A DNA stretch of 64,000 nucleotides from Rothia kristinae NBRC 15354 (GCF_001570865.1 NZ_BCSM01000010.1:1-64000), one strand, 5' to 3'. Positions 50,805 to 62,288 are shown, counted from the stretch's first letter. Notes: a model not told the origin generated them from the letters alone. Numbers and translations are program-made.

Positions 50805-50844
50805 CCTCAGCGGGCGGGCCTCGACGGAGGGATGAGCGGGCGGC

Positions 50845-51471
50845 TCAGCCGAGCAGCCGCGCCGCGGCCTCGGAACGCTGCCGCGCGTCATCCTCCTCGG
50901 CGCCGGCGGCCACGTGCTCCTGACGCCAGGCCTCCACGAGCCGGCCGCGCAGGGCATCCTTGCCCTGTTCGGCGTGGATCTGCTCGAGGACTTCGCGGGT
51001 GTGCCCGATGTTGCCGGACAGGTGCACGTCCAGGGCGGCCAGGGCCTCGTCCCACGCGACGCCGAGCTCGGCGGGACCGTACTGGCCCCACCGCTGGTCA
51101 TCGACCACGGTGTGCCGCACGGTCACTGAGGTCCCGGTGACCCCGGTGGTCACGGCGACGGCGACCTTGCCGGTGCGCTCGGCCTCGGTCCACTCCAGCT
51201 GCAGGGCGCGGTGGCGGTCGCAGTACTGGATGGTGCCGGTGACGCCGCGGTCCTCGACGGCGAAGCTCCCGCCGGTGCGCAGCTCCCCGGTGACGGTTCC
51301 GAACCAGTCGGCCAGGCGCTGCGGCTCGGTGAGGGAGTCCCAGACCTCGGCGATGGGGTTGGTGTAGTGGGTGGCCAGCATGACCACGTGGGTCTTCTCG
51401 TTGTCCTTGACGTGGCGGTCCACGCGCTCGAACTGCTCGGTGGGATCGGGAATGCTCATGATCTCCGTCAT
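50845..51471 (-). CDS. SRPBCC (AHSA1/START-like) domain protein
   Basis: The 208-residue protein has the SRPBCC strand order: THYTNPIAEVWDSLTEPQRLADWFG, GELRTGGSFAVEDRGVTGTI, LEWTEAERTGKVAV and VTVRHTVVDDQRWGQYGP AELGVAWDEALAALDVHL (helix over the cavity). A charged C-terminal tail follows. Such proteins bind small hydrophobic ligands or act as Hsp90-type co-chaperone domains; ligand unknown. Starts at 51471 or 51459 are both possible. Confidence 0.8.
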   Translation of the reverse strand: MTEIMSIPDPTEQFERVDRHVKDNEKTHVVMLATHYTNPIAEVWDSLTEPQRLADWFGTVTGELRTGGSFAVEDRGVTGTIQYCDRHRALQLEWTEAERTGKVAVAVTTGVTGTSVTVRHTVVDDQRWGQYGPAELGVAWDEALAALDVHLSGNIGHTREVLEQIHAEQGKDALRGRLVEAWRQEHVAAGAEEDDARQRSEAAARLLG

Positions 51472-51515
51472 ACAGGACCGCGGGCCCCGGCGCCACTCGT
51501 AAAGACCGGAGACGC

Positions 51516-51563
51516 CGAGGAGCCCGGTCTGCGCCCCCGGGTGGGGGCGGGCCGGGCTCCTCG
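51516..51563 (-). terminator. Terminator after nrdF
   Basis: CGAGGAGCCCGG (51516-51527) pairs with 51552-51563, with a G/C-rich inner loop. It follows the nrdF stop by 25 bp and probably ends the nrdHIEF transcript. Confidence 0.65.
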
Positions 51564-51587
51564 ACGCCGGAGGATCCGCTCAGCGGA

Positions 51588-54776
<3,189 letters not shown>

Positions 54777-54780
<4 letters not shown>

Positions 54781-55289
54781 GCCGGCAGCGGCGGGCAGTT
54801 TCGTGTCCAAAACGCGGTGAGTCCTTCGTGTACGCGGGTCACGTCCTCGGACGTGCCCATGAGTTCGAATTTGTAGAGTACGGGGACCTGGCACTTGGCG
54901 GCGATCTTGTCCGCGGCGATGCCGAAGTCCTCCCCGAAGTTGGTGTTGCCCGCGCCCATCACGCCGAGCATCAGCTCGCGGTTGCGGGGCTCGCGCAGGA
55001 ACTTCATGACCTGCGGCGGGATGGTCTCCCCGGAGCGGGGACGCCCGTAGGTGGGCACGCACAGGACGAACGGCCGGTCCATGATCGGGGTGTCCTCCCC
55101 CGTGCGCAGCGGGATGCGCACAGTGGGGAAGCCCAGCTTCGCCACGAACTTGGCGGTGTTGCCGGAGATCGAGGAGAAGTAGACGACGAGGGGGTCCTGC
55201 GGTGCCGCGGCCCGAGGGTGCGGCGGGGTGTTCGGATCGATGGTGTGCGATGAGTCCGCGGCGCTGGACACTTCGACCTCATTCCTCAC
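54777..55289 (-). CDS. nrdI: Flavodoxin-like NrdI
   Basis: The 170-residue flavoprotein feeds oxidant to NrdF to build its manganese cofactor. The flavodoxin site [15 protein letters not shown] (35-49) and [21 protein letters not shown] are typical. An N-terminal extension of about 30 Pro/Ala-rich residues is unusual but may reflect the chosen GTG start. It is coupled to nrdE. Confidence 0.94.
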
Positions 55290-55404
55290 AGGGGTGGTGC
55301 GGTGGACGACGTCGGGCGGGCGCGTCCTGGGGTGCGTGCGCGGTCCGCGGGCGGCTCGTGGAGGAAGGCGACCGGCCCGGTGCCCGCGCGTGCAGGCGGG
55401 GGCT

Positions 55405-55641
55405 TCAGGAGACGAACGTGGCCTCCAGGGCGGCGATCTTGTCCGGGCGGAAGCCGGACCAGTGGTCGTCCTCGGTGATCACGACGGGGGCCTGCAGGTA
55501 GCCCAGTTCCTTGATCCGCTCGAGGGCGGCGGCGTCCTCGGTGACGTCGACGACGTCGTAGGAGATGCCCCGCTTGTCCAGGGCGCGGTAGGTCGCGTTG
55601 CACTGGACGCAGGCGGGCTTGGTGTACACGGTCACAGACAT
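55405..55641 (-). CDS. nrdH: Glutaredoxin-like NrdH
   Basis: The 78-residue redoxin reduces NrdE. It starts MSVTVYTKPACVQCNATYRA with the CVQC redox pair (C11, C14) and has the class-typical DHWSGFRPDKI. It is the first gene of the nrdHIEF operon, with 115 bp to nrdI. NrdR-box-like sites lie about 100 bp upstream. Confidence 0.95.
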   Translation of the reverse strand: MSVTVYTKPACVQCNATYRALDKRGISYDVVDVTEDAAALERIKELGYLQAPVVITEDDHWSGFRPDKIAALEATFVS

Positions 55642-55738
55642 GGTGCTCCTCCGAAGACTGCTGGGATGGATCCGCTCGGAACGGGTGCGCGCGGGCCTGA
55701 TGCGGCGGGTCGCGCTCGTGGGCGGCGGAACGGCTCCA

Positions 55739-55784
55739 ATACTACATCTAGTGGCGACCCCCGCAAGGACCCCCAGATAGTGTG
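55739..55784 (-). promoter_or_regulatory. NrdR-box pair and promoter of nrdHIEF
   Basis: CCACTAGATGTAGTAT (minus strand, 55754-55739) fits the NrdR box well. A half-matching site, ACACTATCTGGGGGTC (55783-55768), lies with its centre 29 bp upstream, close to three helical turns, the usual tandem layout. TAGTAT inside the first box is a -10 candidate, with TTGCGG 16 nt upstream as -35. NrdR would block this promoter when dATP is high. Confidence 0.6.
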
Positions 55785-55804
55785 CTCAACACCCCTGTCC
55801 GGGG

Positions 55805-55856
55805 TTATCCCCAGGCGCGGCCGCGGGTTTCCGCGGGGCGGTCTCGGTTGTCCACA
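55805..55856 (+). promoter_or_regulatory. Two DnaA-box-like nonamers upstream of nrdH
   Basis: TTATCCCCA (55805-55813) differs by one base from TTATCCACA, and TTGTCCACA (55848-55856) is the high-GC actinobacterial form. They sit upstream of the NrdR boxes. DnaA control of nrd genes is known in other bacteria; here it is a suggestion. The rest of the gap to 55969 holds no gene. Confidence 0.4.
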
Positions 55857-55969
55857 GCGGCGCCCCCGATGCCGCGCCGTCGGGAGGCCCGGCATGGAAC
55901 ATCTCACAGCCGGATCTGCCCGTCTGGACCCCCTCGCGGGGGTAGTGGGAGCGTTCGGCGCGGGCCGGG

Positions 55970-57055
55970 TCAGAGCAGCCCGGCCGAGCCCAGCTTGTCC
56001 GACAGGCTCGCCCCGTCGTTGGCCTCCATCCACAGGGAGCCGGCGGCGATCTGCTTGGCCCGGTCATCGCTCCACACCCGCCCGGAGGCCAGCACGGACT
56101 CCCCCACCGTGAGGTTGCGGATCAGGATGGCGGCCACCCGGTCCGGGTAGCGCAGCGCGAAGCCGTTGTACACGTCCGGGTCCCGCTGCCCGTCGTCGCC
56201 GATGAGGATCCAGCGCACGTCCGGGAACTCCTCGGCCAGCCGGCGCAGGGAGCCGACCTTGTGCTCGGCCCCGGAGCGGAACCAGCGGGTGCGAGTAGGA
56301 CCCCACTCGGTGAGCAGCAGGGTGCCCTCGGGGTAGGCGTTGCGGGACAGGAAGCGGCGCAGCGCCGGGGCCACGTTCCACGCCCCGGTGGACAGGTACA
56401 TGATCGGCGCCTCGGGGTGGGCCCGGTGGATCCGCTCCAGCAGCACGGGCATGCCCGGGGTGGGCATGCGCGCGTGCTCGCTGAGCACGAAGGAGTTCCA
56501 CGCCGCCAGCAGCGGGCGCGGCAGAGCGGTGACCATCACGGTGTCATCCACATCGCAGACCACCCCGATGCGCTGCCCGTCCGGGACCACGTACACCGTG
56601 GTCTCGGTGGGCTCGGCACCGGGCATGGTCAGGGTGACCCGGTGCTGGCCGGGGGCCAGCACGAGGGGCAGGCGCACGTCCAGCACCCCGCCCTCGTCGG
56701 CCCACACTGGGAACTCCCGGCCCTCGATGCGCACCGTGATCGGCGCTTCGGAGATGGGCACGGAGGTGAAGGAGCGCCAGCCGCGGGCCGCGCTGGTGCG
56801 GCGGGGATTGCCGGTGAGCATCTCCGTGAGCTCGGTGAACAGCTGGGTCTTGTACAGCGCCCGGCACAGCACCCGCACCCAGGAGGTGGTGCCGTAGCCG
56901 ACGAAGGGCACGATGACGGGTTCGTTGCCGGCCTCGCGGGCGGCCCTCTCCCGGTGCTCGTGCACCCGGTCCATGATGCGGTAGCCGAGGTTCAGGGCCT
57001 CGGCGCCGACGACGGAGGTCGAGGAGCCGCGGACGCGGCGGCGGGGCAGGCGCAT
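55970..57055 (-). CDS. App1-like phosphatase (DUF2183)
   Basis: The 361-residue protein has an Ig-like or linker part with ITVRIEGREFPVWADEGG and then a HAD-type catalytic site CDVDDTV (D168 and D170), followed by MYLSTGAWNVAPALRRFL and LIGDDGQRDPDVYNGFALRYP. This is the App1 family, whose yeast member is a phosphatidate phosphatase. Substrate here is not known. ATG at 57055 is chosen because CAGACT precedes it by 7 nt; the frame is open to 57166. Confidence 0.85.
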   Translation of the reverse strand: MRLPRRRVRGSSTSVVGAEALNLGYRIMDRVHEHRERAAREAGNEPVIVPFVGYGTTSWVRVLCRALYKTQLFTELTEMLTGNPRRTSAARGWRSFTSVPISEAPITVRIEGREFPVWADEGGVLDVRLPLVLAPGQHRVTLTMPGAEPTETTVYVVPDGQRIGVVCDVDDTVMVTALPRPLLAAWNSFVLSEHARMPTPGMPVLLERIHRAHPEAPIMYLSTGAWNVAPALRRFLSRNAYPEGTLLLTEWGPTRTRWFRSGAEHKVGSLRRLAEEFPDVRWILIGDDGQRDPDVYNGFALRYPDRVAAILIRNLTVGESVLASGRVWSDDRAKQIAAGSLWMEANDGASLSDKLGSAGLL

Positions 57056-57062
57056 GGGTTCC

Positions 57063-57068
57063 AGTCTG
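57063..57068 (-). promoter_or_regulatory. Possible -10 element of App1 gene, predicted leaderless
   Basis: CAGACT on the minus strand is one base off TANNNT and ends 7 nt before ATG 57055. Confidence 0.3.
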
Positions 57069-57160
57069 GCACAGGCGACCCGGTCGCGAATCCTTCGCCG
57101 CCCCCTCCACAGACGCACACGAACCCACGGAAACACAACAGAAAGCGGGTGCCGGCGGAG

Positions 57161-57166
57161 TAGCAT
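57161..57166 (+). promoter_or_regulatory. Possible -10 element of the DASS transporter gene
   Basis: TAGCAT would give a leader of about 75 nt before ATG 57250. The -35 is unclear. Confidence 0.35.
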
Positions 57167-57249
57167 CGGGGACGGGCTCGGTCCGCCGTCGGCCGAAGGC
57201 GCCGGGCCCGCGCACCGACGCCGAGATCGCCACGGGAGGGCCGCAACAG

Positions 57250-58713
57250 ATGAGCGCCGAGAAGACCAGCACCACCGCCGCTTCGGAAGCCAGGCGACCG
57301 CCCACGGGAATGATCATCAAGATCGCGGCGATCCTCCTGGTCACCGTCGTCGTGTACTTCCTGCCCGTACCCGACGGCGTGGATCCGCGGGGCATGCACA
57401 TGGCCGGGATCTTCGCCGGGACCATCCTCGGGCTCATCCTGCAGCCGCTGCCCACCGCCTCCGTGGCGCTGATCGGTCTGGCCGCGGCCATGATCACCGG
57501 CACCATGGACGCCTCCAAGGAGGCCCTGCAGGGCTTCGGCAACGCCTCGATCTGGCTGATCGTCGCGGCGTTCTTCATCGCCGACGGCTTCCTGATCACC
57601 GGGCTGGGCCGTCGCATCGCGCTGATGTTCGTCTCCGTGCTGGGCAGGTCCTCCCTGGGCCTGTCCTACGGGATGGCCCTGACCGACCTGATCCTCGCGC
57701 CCGCCACCCCGTCGAACACGGCGCGCGCCGGCGGCGTCGTCTACCCGATCATCAAGTCCCTGGCGGAGGTCAACGGCTCCCGCCCGGACGACGCCGAGTC
57801 GCGCCGTCGGCTGGGCTCCTACCTCTCCCTGACCTCCGTCCAGGTCAACACCATCACCTCGGCGATGTTCGTCACCGCCATGGCCGGCAACCCGCTGGCC
57901 GTGGGCTTCGCCGCGAAGCAGGGCGTGGAGATCTCCTGGGGCACCTGGGCCCTGGCCGCGATCGTACCGGGGCTGGTGGCGCTGGCGGTCATGCCCTGGC
58001 TGATGTCCAAGATCTACGCCCCGACCCTGAAGCAGACCCCCGAGGCCCCGTCCCGGGCGAAGCAGGAGCTGGCCGAGCTCGGGCCGATGTCCCGCGGCGA
58101 ATGGGTCATGCTGGCCACCTTCGTGCTCCTGCTGGTGCTGTGGGTCCTGGGGTCGACCCTGCACGTGAACGCGACGGCGGCGGCCTTCCTGGGCATCGCG
58201 ATCCTGCTGGTCACCAAGGTGCTGACCTGGAAGGACATGGCGAAGAACTCCGGGGCCTGGTCCACGCTGATCTTCTTCTCCGTGCTGGTGGGCATGGCGA
58301 CCCAGCTCAACGACCTGGGCGTGATCGACTGGATCGGGCACGGCGTGGCCTCCCTGGTCGGCGGGCTGCCGTGGATCGCGGCCTTCGCGGTGCTGAGCCT
58401 GGTGTACTTCTACGTGCACTACCTGTTCGCCTCCAACACCGCCCAGATCGTCGCGATGTACTCGGTGTTCCTCGGGGCGGCCATCGCCACCGGGACCCCG
58501 CCGATGCTCGCGGCCCTGGCGCTGGGCTTCATCGGCAACCTCTTCGGCGGCATCAGCCACTACGCCTCCGGGCCGGCCGGGGTGATCTTCGGCTCCGGAT
58601 ACGTCCCGACCAGCGAGTGGTTCCGGGTCTCGTTCATCGCCTCGGTGGCCAACATCCTCATCTGGTCCCTGGTCGGCGGCGGCTGGATGTTCGTGCTGGG
58701 CATGTGGCACTGA
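57250..58713 (+). CDS. DASS-family (SLC13/CitT-like) anion symporter
   Basis: The 487-residue protein has about 12 membrane segments. It shows the DASS hairpin motifs LILAPATPSNTARAGGVVYPI (as TPSNTARAG) and, in the second repeat, HYLFASNTAQIVAMYSVFL with SNTAQ. Both are the SNT-type substrate and sodium sites. CitT-like members of this branch exchange or co-transport 2-oxoglutarate, malate or citrate. It is a single gene, ended by a strong hairpin. Confidence 0.88.
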   Translation: MSAEKTSTTAASEARRPPTGMIIKIAAILLVTVVVYFLPVPDGVDPRGMHMAGIFAGTILGLILQPLPTASVALIGLAAAMITGTMDASKEALQGFGNASIWLIVAAFFIADGFLITGLGRRIALMFVSVLGRSSLGLSYGMALTDLILAPATPSNTARAGGVVYPIIKSLAEVNGSRPDDAESRRRLGSYLSLTSVQVNTITSAMFVTAMAGNPLAVGFAAKQGVEISWGTWALAAIVPGLVALAVMPWLMSKIYAPTLKQTPEAPSRAKQELAELGPMSRGEWVMLATFVLLLVLWVLGSTLHVNATAAAFLGIAILLVTKVLTWKDMAKNSGAWSTLIFFSVLVGMATQLNDLGVIDWIGHGVASLVGGLPWIAAFAVLSLVYFYVHYLFASNTAQIVAMYSVFLGAAIATGTPPMLAALALGFIGNLFGGISHYASGPAGVIFGSGYVPTSEWFRVSFIASVANILIWSLVGGGWMFVLGMWH

Positions 58714-58738
58714 CCCTCCGTCCCCGCTCGATCTGAGA

Positions 58739-58771
58739 CCAGGGCCCCCGGCGCACCGCCGGGGGCCCTGG
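58739..58771 (+). terminator. Intrinsic terminator after the DASS gene
   Basis: Perfect 15-bp arms (58739-58753 and 58757-58771) with a 3-nt loop are followed by GCCGTTTCC. The stem is very strong, the T-tract short. It may also serve the convergent GNAT gene. Confidence 0.8.
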
Positions 58772-58809
58772 CCGTTTCCGTCCGGCCTGGCGTCAGTCGA
58801 TCGATGGCG

Positions 58810-59571
58810 TCAGCCGATCCCGGCGTAGGCGGCGAACTCCCGGTGCCCGGTGACCCGCAGGTCCCAGGAAGGGCGCACGAACTCCTCGGCCTCCACCCGG
58901 TAGCGCACCTCCTCCTCGGCCTGCCGCCCGTGGGCGTCGGGCACCAGGTGGGTGCCGTTGGGTCGGTACCCGAGCTTCTCGGAGACCGCCCGGGAGGCGT
59001 CGTTCCAGGCGTAGGCGCCGCTGGATGCGGCCCGGGCGCCGAGGTGGTCGAAGGCCCACAGCAGCACGGCCTCGCGCATCTCCCGTCCCAGGCCCTTGCC
59101 CTGGTGGGCCCGGACCAGCCAGCTCGCCGTGCTCACCTGGTGCAGGAGGGTGAAGTCCCGGGCTCCCACGTCCTGCATCCCGATCAGCACCTCACCGGCG
59201 TCGGTCTTCAGGAACACGCCGAACAGCAGCATCAGGTCGGCCTGGTCCATCCGGGATCGGCATTCCCAGAGCCACGCGAAGCTGGCGTGCGCCTTCTGCT
59301 CCGGGGTCCCTTCGTTCCACGGGCTGCTGAAGGGATTGCTGCGGGTGTGGGCGATGGGCTCGGTGGTCGCGGCGAGGTAGGCCGGCAGGTCCGCGTCGCG
59401 CAGCAGCCGCAGCACCAGCCGCGGGGATTCCAGGCGCAGCCCGAACGGGGGCCACACCCGCTCCAGCGGCAGCGACGGGTCCCCGGCGGGGACGCGGAAG
59501 CCCGCGGGCTCCCCCTGCTCCTTCCCAGGCTGCGGTGACCGGTCACGGGGATCGGGTGTGGTGGTGCTCAT
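58810..59571 (-). CDS. GNAT-family N-acetyltransferase
   Basis: The 253-residue protein has the GNAT region LRLESPRLVLRLLRDADLPAYL, a long middle helix with WLWECRSRMDQADLMLLFGVF, a strand VLIGMQDVGARDF, and the acetyl-CoA loop GKGLGREMREAVLLWAFDHLGA. A final SGAYAWNDASRAVSEKLGYRPNG is typical of RimJ/RimL-like members. Acceptor is unknown. ATG 59571 is used; GTG at 59574 is one codon upstream. Confidence 0.82.
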   Translation of the reverse strand: MSTTTPDPRDRSPQPGKEQGEPAGFRVPAGDPSLPLERVWPPFGLRLESPRLVLRLLRDADLPAYLAATTEPIAHTRSNPFSSPWNEGTPEQKAHASFAWLWECRSRMDQADLMLLFGVFLKTDAGEVLIGMQDVGARDFTLLHQVSTASWLVRAHQGKGLGREMREAVLLWAFDHLGARAASSGAYAWNDASRAVSEKLGYRPNGTHLVPDAHGRQAEEEVRYRVEAEEFVRPSWDLRVTGHREFAAYAGIG

Positions 59572-59705
59572 CACCCTATTCCATCACAGGAGCCGAAGCT
59601 CGGATGCGGTGGGATGGCATTCTCGGCAGGTCACCCATGGTGTGATGTCCTTCACCTCTGCTAACTTCAGGGGTGAAGAACCCCTCCTCCAGGAAGGTGC
59701 CGCAG

Positions 59706-60383
59706 ATGCGCCCCTCGAGACTCTCGCCCCTGGCCCTGGCCGGACTGCTGCTGCTCAGCGGCTGCGGCACCTCCCCCGGGAGCGACGCCGATCCATCGAC
59801 GAGCAGCCCCGTGACGTCGTCGACGGCGTCGTCGTCGGTCGCCGCCCCCTCTCCCCCGGTGGCATCCCCTTCCGAGCCTGCGCCGGCGCCGAGCACCCTG
59901 GCCACCCTGGCCCCGGGACCGGGCCACACCGGGGACACCCTGCCCACGGATGATCCGACCGCGGCCGAGGCCTCCTGCGCCTCGGTGACCGCGCAGCAGG
60001 CGCAGGAGTCGGCCCTGCCCCAGGTCCCGCAGTTCGACGATGGCGAGCGGTGGGCGTGGGATGCGTCCACGGCGGACACCGGCGGCTTCAGCGACTGCGC
60101 GCAGCTGTCCTGGATCACGGTGGGCATCCAGGGTGCCACGGGGTCCTCCCCGTATCAGATCCTGCTGTTCCACCGGGGCGAGTTCATCGGGCCGGCCACC
60201 GAGCGGGCCTACGGCTTCGCCCCGCGGGTCCAGCGCATCGACGACGCCGCGATCCAGGTGACCTACCGCTGGGCCGGGCGCGGGGAGACCACCGCGGGGG
60301 CTTCCCGGACCGCGGTGTCGGTCTTCCGGTGGAATGAGCTGCGCGGCGCGGCGGACCGAGCCGGGGAGCTGCCGCCGACCTGA
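59706..60383 (+). CDS. LppP/LprE-family lipoprotein
   Basis: The 225-residue protein begins MRPSRLSPLALAGLLLLSGC, an ideal lipobox with Cys20, then a Ser/Pro linker. The mature domain has two Cys (ASCASV and FSDCAQLSWITV) and YQILLFHRGEFIGPATE, which I recognise as the LppP/LprE family of actinobacterial surface lipoproteins. ATG 59706 has AGGAAGG upstream. TAACTT at 59658-59663 is a weak -10 candidate. Function unknown. A phased repeat array begins 12 bp after its stop. Confidence 0.8.
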   Translation: MRPSRLSPLALAGLLLLSGCGTSPGSDADPSTSSPVTSSTASSSVAAPSPPVASPSEPAPAPSTLATLAPGPGHTGDTLPTDDPTAAEASCASVTAQQAQESALPQVPQFDDGERWAWDASTADTGGFSDCAQLSWITVGIQGATGSSPYQILLFHRGEFIGPATERAYGFAPRVQRIDDAAIQVTYRWAGRGETTAGASRTAVSVFRWNELRGAADRAGELPPT

Positions 60384-60394
60384 TCCTGACGCCC

Positions 60395-60503
60395 CGCGAG
60401 ACCGTACATCGCCGCCCAGACCGTACGAACGTGCCGAGACCGCACCCGTCGGGTCCGGTCTCGGCACGTCTGTACGGTCTCGGCCGATCTGTACGGTCTC
60501 AGC
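60395..60503. repeat. 19-bp phased inverted repeat array A
   Basis: Six copies of a 13-bp core, consensus GTRCGGTYTCGGC, sit in two arms. Three in one direction start (as GAGACC on the plus strand) at 60398, 60417 and 60436. After the 7-bp centre CCGTCGG (60446-60452), three inverted copies start at 60453, 60472 and 60491. All steps are exactly 19 bp. The 6-bp linkers are not conserved. The innermost pair can form a hairpin with a GTC loop. It lies between convergent LppP/LprE and OsmC genes. Confidence 0.9.
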
Positions 60504-60564
60504 AGGGGTGCGCGCGGAGGAGAGGCTGCCCACGCGCCGTCGATCCCCTGGCGATCGGGGCCCC

Positions 60565-61005
60565 TCAGGTACCCGACTCCACCGCGGGTACCCGCACCGC
60601 GTCCTGGGCGGTGAGCAGCCGGGAGACCGGGCATCGCTGGTGGGCCCGCGCGGTCAGCTCCCGCACCTCCTGATTGGGCAGCCCGGGAATGGCCACGACG
60701 GCGGTGGGTTCGAAGCGGTAGGAGCCGTCGGGATTCCGGTGCAGCTCGACCTCGACGCAGACCTCGGGCCGATGCTGCGCGGGATCGAGTCCCTGATCAG
60801 AGAGGACGGCTTCAAGGGTCGCGGCGAGACAGGTGGACCAGGCCATGCCCAGCAGCTGCTCGGGATTGGCGCCGGACGAGGTCCGCTCAGGCGGCCCGGT
60901 GCGCAGGCTGAGGCCGTCGTCCGCGGTGACGGTGCCCTGGATGCCGCCCCGGTTGGTCACGCGGGTGCGGTACAGGACGGGATCGGAGGATTGCGGCTGG
61001 CTCAT
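60565..61005 (-). CDS. OsmC/Ohr-family peroxiredoxin-like protein
   Basis: The 146-residue protein has the two-Cys arrangement of the family: MAWSTCLAATLEAVL and RAHQRCPVSRLLTAQ. It also shows NPEQLLGMAW and the pair LPNQEVRELTARAH. Such enzymes reduce organic hydroperoxides in the cytoplasm with help from a thiol. The ATG at 61005 has GGGGG 4 nt upstream. The longer open frame upstream runs through the tRNA-Ala gene and is rejected. Confidence 0.88.
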   Translation of the reverse strand: MSQPQSSDPVLYRTRVTNRGGIQGTVTADDGLSLRTGPPERTSSGANPEQLLGMAWSTCLAATLEAVLSDQGLDPAQHRPEVCVEVELHRNPDGSYRFEPTAVVAIPGLPNQEVRELTARAHQRCPVSRLLTAQDAVRVPAVESGT

Positions 61006-61033
61006 GCCCCCACGGTAGACCCCGTACAACGCA

Positions 61034-61073
61034 GAAGATCCCGGGCCATCCGTGCGGATGATCCGGGATCTTC
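61034..61073 (-). terminator. Terminator of tRNA-Ala copy 1
   Basis: Arms 61034-61044 and 61063-61073 pair perfectly (11 bp) and hold an inner CATCCG/CGGATG stem. It begins 6 nt past the tRNA 3' end on the minus strand. Confidence 0.7.
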
Positions 61074-61078
61074 GATCG

Positions 61079-61151
61079 TGGAGCTGAGGGGACTCGAACC
61101 CCTGACCCTCTGCATGCCATGCAGATGCGCTACCAGCTGCGCCACAGCCCC
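61079..61151 (-). tRNA. tRNA-Ala (GGC), copy 1
   Basis: The 73-nt cloverleaf has acceptor GGGGCTG with its partner ending AGCTCCA, the T-arm with GGTTCGAGTCC, and anticodon loop ATGGCAT in a TCTGC/GCAGA stem, so the anticodon is GGC (reads GCC and GCT). CCA is not encoded. It is identical to the copy at 63401-63473. Confidence 0.95.
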
Positions 61152-61162
61152 AACGGATGAAG

Positions 61163-61191
61163 ACTGTACCAGCTGCGGGCCGCCTGTCCAA
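61163..61191 (-). promoter_or_regulatory. Promoter of tRNA-Ala copy 1
   Basis: TTGGAC (61191-61186) and TACAGT (61168-61163) are separated by 17 bp on the minus strand, the best sigma-70-type promoter in the window. Its start would be near 61156, just before the mature tRNA 5' end. Confidence 0.65.
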
Positions 61192-61328
61192 CTCGGCGGA
61201 TCCAGGGTGGTGCGCGCCGGCCGAGCCTCCGGGAGATCCGCGCCGCGTCTACCCTCCGCGTCCGCCCTCCGGGACCGGGCGACGTCGACGGGCCGCCTCC
61301 GCGTCCTGCGGCGCGACCCGCCTCTGAC

Positions 61329-61862
61329 ATGCTGGAAGACATGAACCACGAGAGCCCCGCACAGCAGCCCGCGAAGGCCACGTCCGTCATCGTGCTGGCG
61401 CTGATGATCATCATCCCGCTGGCCGTCGGCATGGTCGGCTCCCTGGCCAGCGCCTCCGCCGTGGACGGCTGGTACGCCGACGCCGACAAAGCCCCCTGGA
61501 CTCCCCCGAACTCCGTGTTCGGCCCGGTGTGGACCGTGCTGTACGTGATCATCGGGGTGGCCGCATGGCTGGTGTGGCGCGAGCACGGGCGCCCCGGACG
61601 ACGCCGTGCCCTGACCCTGTACGTCGTCCAGCTGGTGCTCAACAGCCTCTGGACCCCGCTGTTCTTCAACGGCTACACCCACTGGGGCACCACCGGGCTG
61701 ATCCTGGCCGCCCTGGACATCCTCCTGCTGCTGGCCTGCGCCCTGGGCACCTTCGCCGCGTTCCGGCCAGTCCAGAGGCTTGCGGCCTGGCTGCTGGTGC
61801 CGTACCTGCTGTGGATCGCGTACGCGACCACCCTGAACCTGTACATGGTCTTCACCAACTGA
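61329..61862 (+). CDS. TspO/MBR family protein
   Basis: The 177-residue protein has five hydrophobic segments and the TspO marks WYADADKAPWTPPNSVFGPVW, LYVIIGVAAWLVWREH and LNSLWTPLFF. TspO binds porphyrins and affects their handling or stress response. A start 12 bp later (ATG 61341) is possible. It is 21 bp before a pair of SMR genes and may be in their transcript. Confidence 0.88.
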   Translation: MLEDMNHESPAQQPAKATSVIVLALMIIIPLAVGMVGSLASASAVDGWYADADKAPWTPPNSVFGPVWTVLYVIIGVAAWLVWREHGRPGRRRALTLYVVQLVLNSLWTPLFFNGYTHWGTTGLILAALDILLLLACALGTFAAFRPVQRLAAWLLVPYLLWIAYATTLNLYMVFTN

Positions 61863-61883
61863 CCCACGAGAGGAGGGCCCCGG

Positions 61884-62288
61884 ATGAAGCGCGCGCTGCT
61901 GCTGGTCGCCGCGATCCTCGCGGAGGTCTCGGCCTCGCTGAGCCTGAAGGCCGCGATGAGCGCTCCGTGGCTGTACGCCTGGACGGTCGCGGGATACACG
62001 CTGGCCTTCGTGCTGCTGGGGCTGCTGCTGTGGGCCGGCATGGCGCTGGGCGTGGCCTACGGATTGTGGGGCGCCGGCGGCGTCGCGCTCACGGCCCTGG
62101 CGTCCGCGGCGATCTTCGGCGAGGCCCTCTCCCCGCGGATGGGTCTGGGACTCGTGCTGGTGATCGCCGGTGTGCTGTGCGTGGAGCTGGGCTCCCAGCG
62201 GGTGCGCCGCCGGGCCCTGCGCTCGGTCGACGTCGGGCGGGCCGACGTCGGCCCGGCCGGGGACGCTCGGGACGGGAGGGTGAGGTAG
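61884..62288 (+). CDS. Small multidrug resistance (SMR) protein, first of a pair
   Basis: The 134-residue protein has four membrane helices and the conserved Glu in AAILAEVSASLSLK (E14). WAGMALGVAYGLWGAGGVALTALASAAIFGE is the SMR third-helix region. A hydrophilic tail of about 30 residues is longer than in Emr[11 protein letters not shown] precedes the ATG. It abuts the second SMR gene, so they likely form a heterodimeric exporter like EbrAB or YkkCD. Confidence 0.87.
   Translation: MKRALLLVAAILAEVSASLSLKAAMSAPWLYAWTVAGYTLAFVLLGLLLWAGMALGVAYGLWGAGGVALTALASAAIFGEALSPRMGLGLVLVIAGVLCVELGSQRVRRRALRSVDVGRADVGPAGDARDGRVR

Noticed and set aside
61002-61191. Open frame extending the OsmC gene upstream (WGCGAAGSASAWHAEG region)
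   Set aside because: This is the translation of the tRNA-Ala gene and its promoter, a known artefact. The ATG at 61005 starts the real protein.
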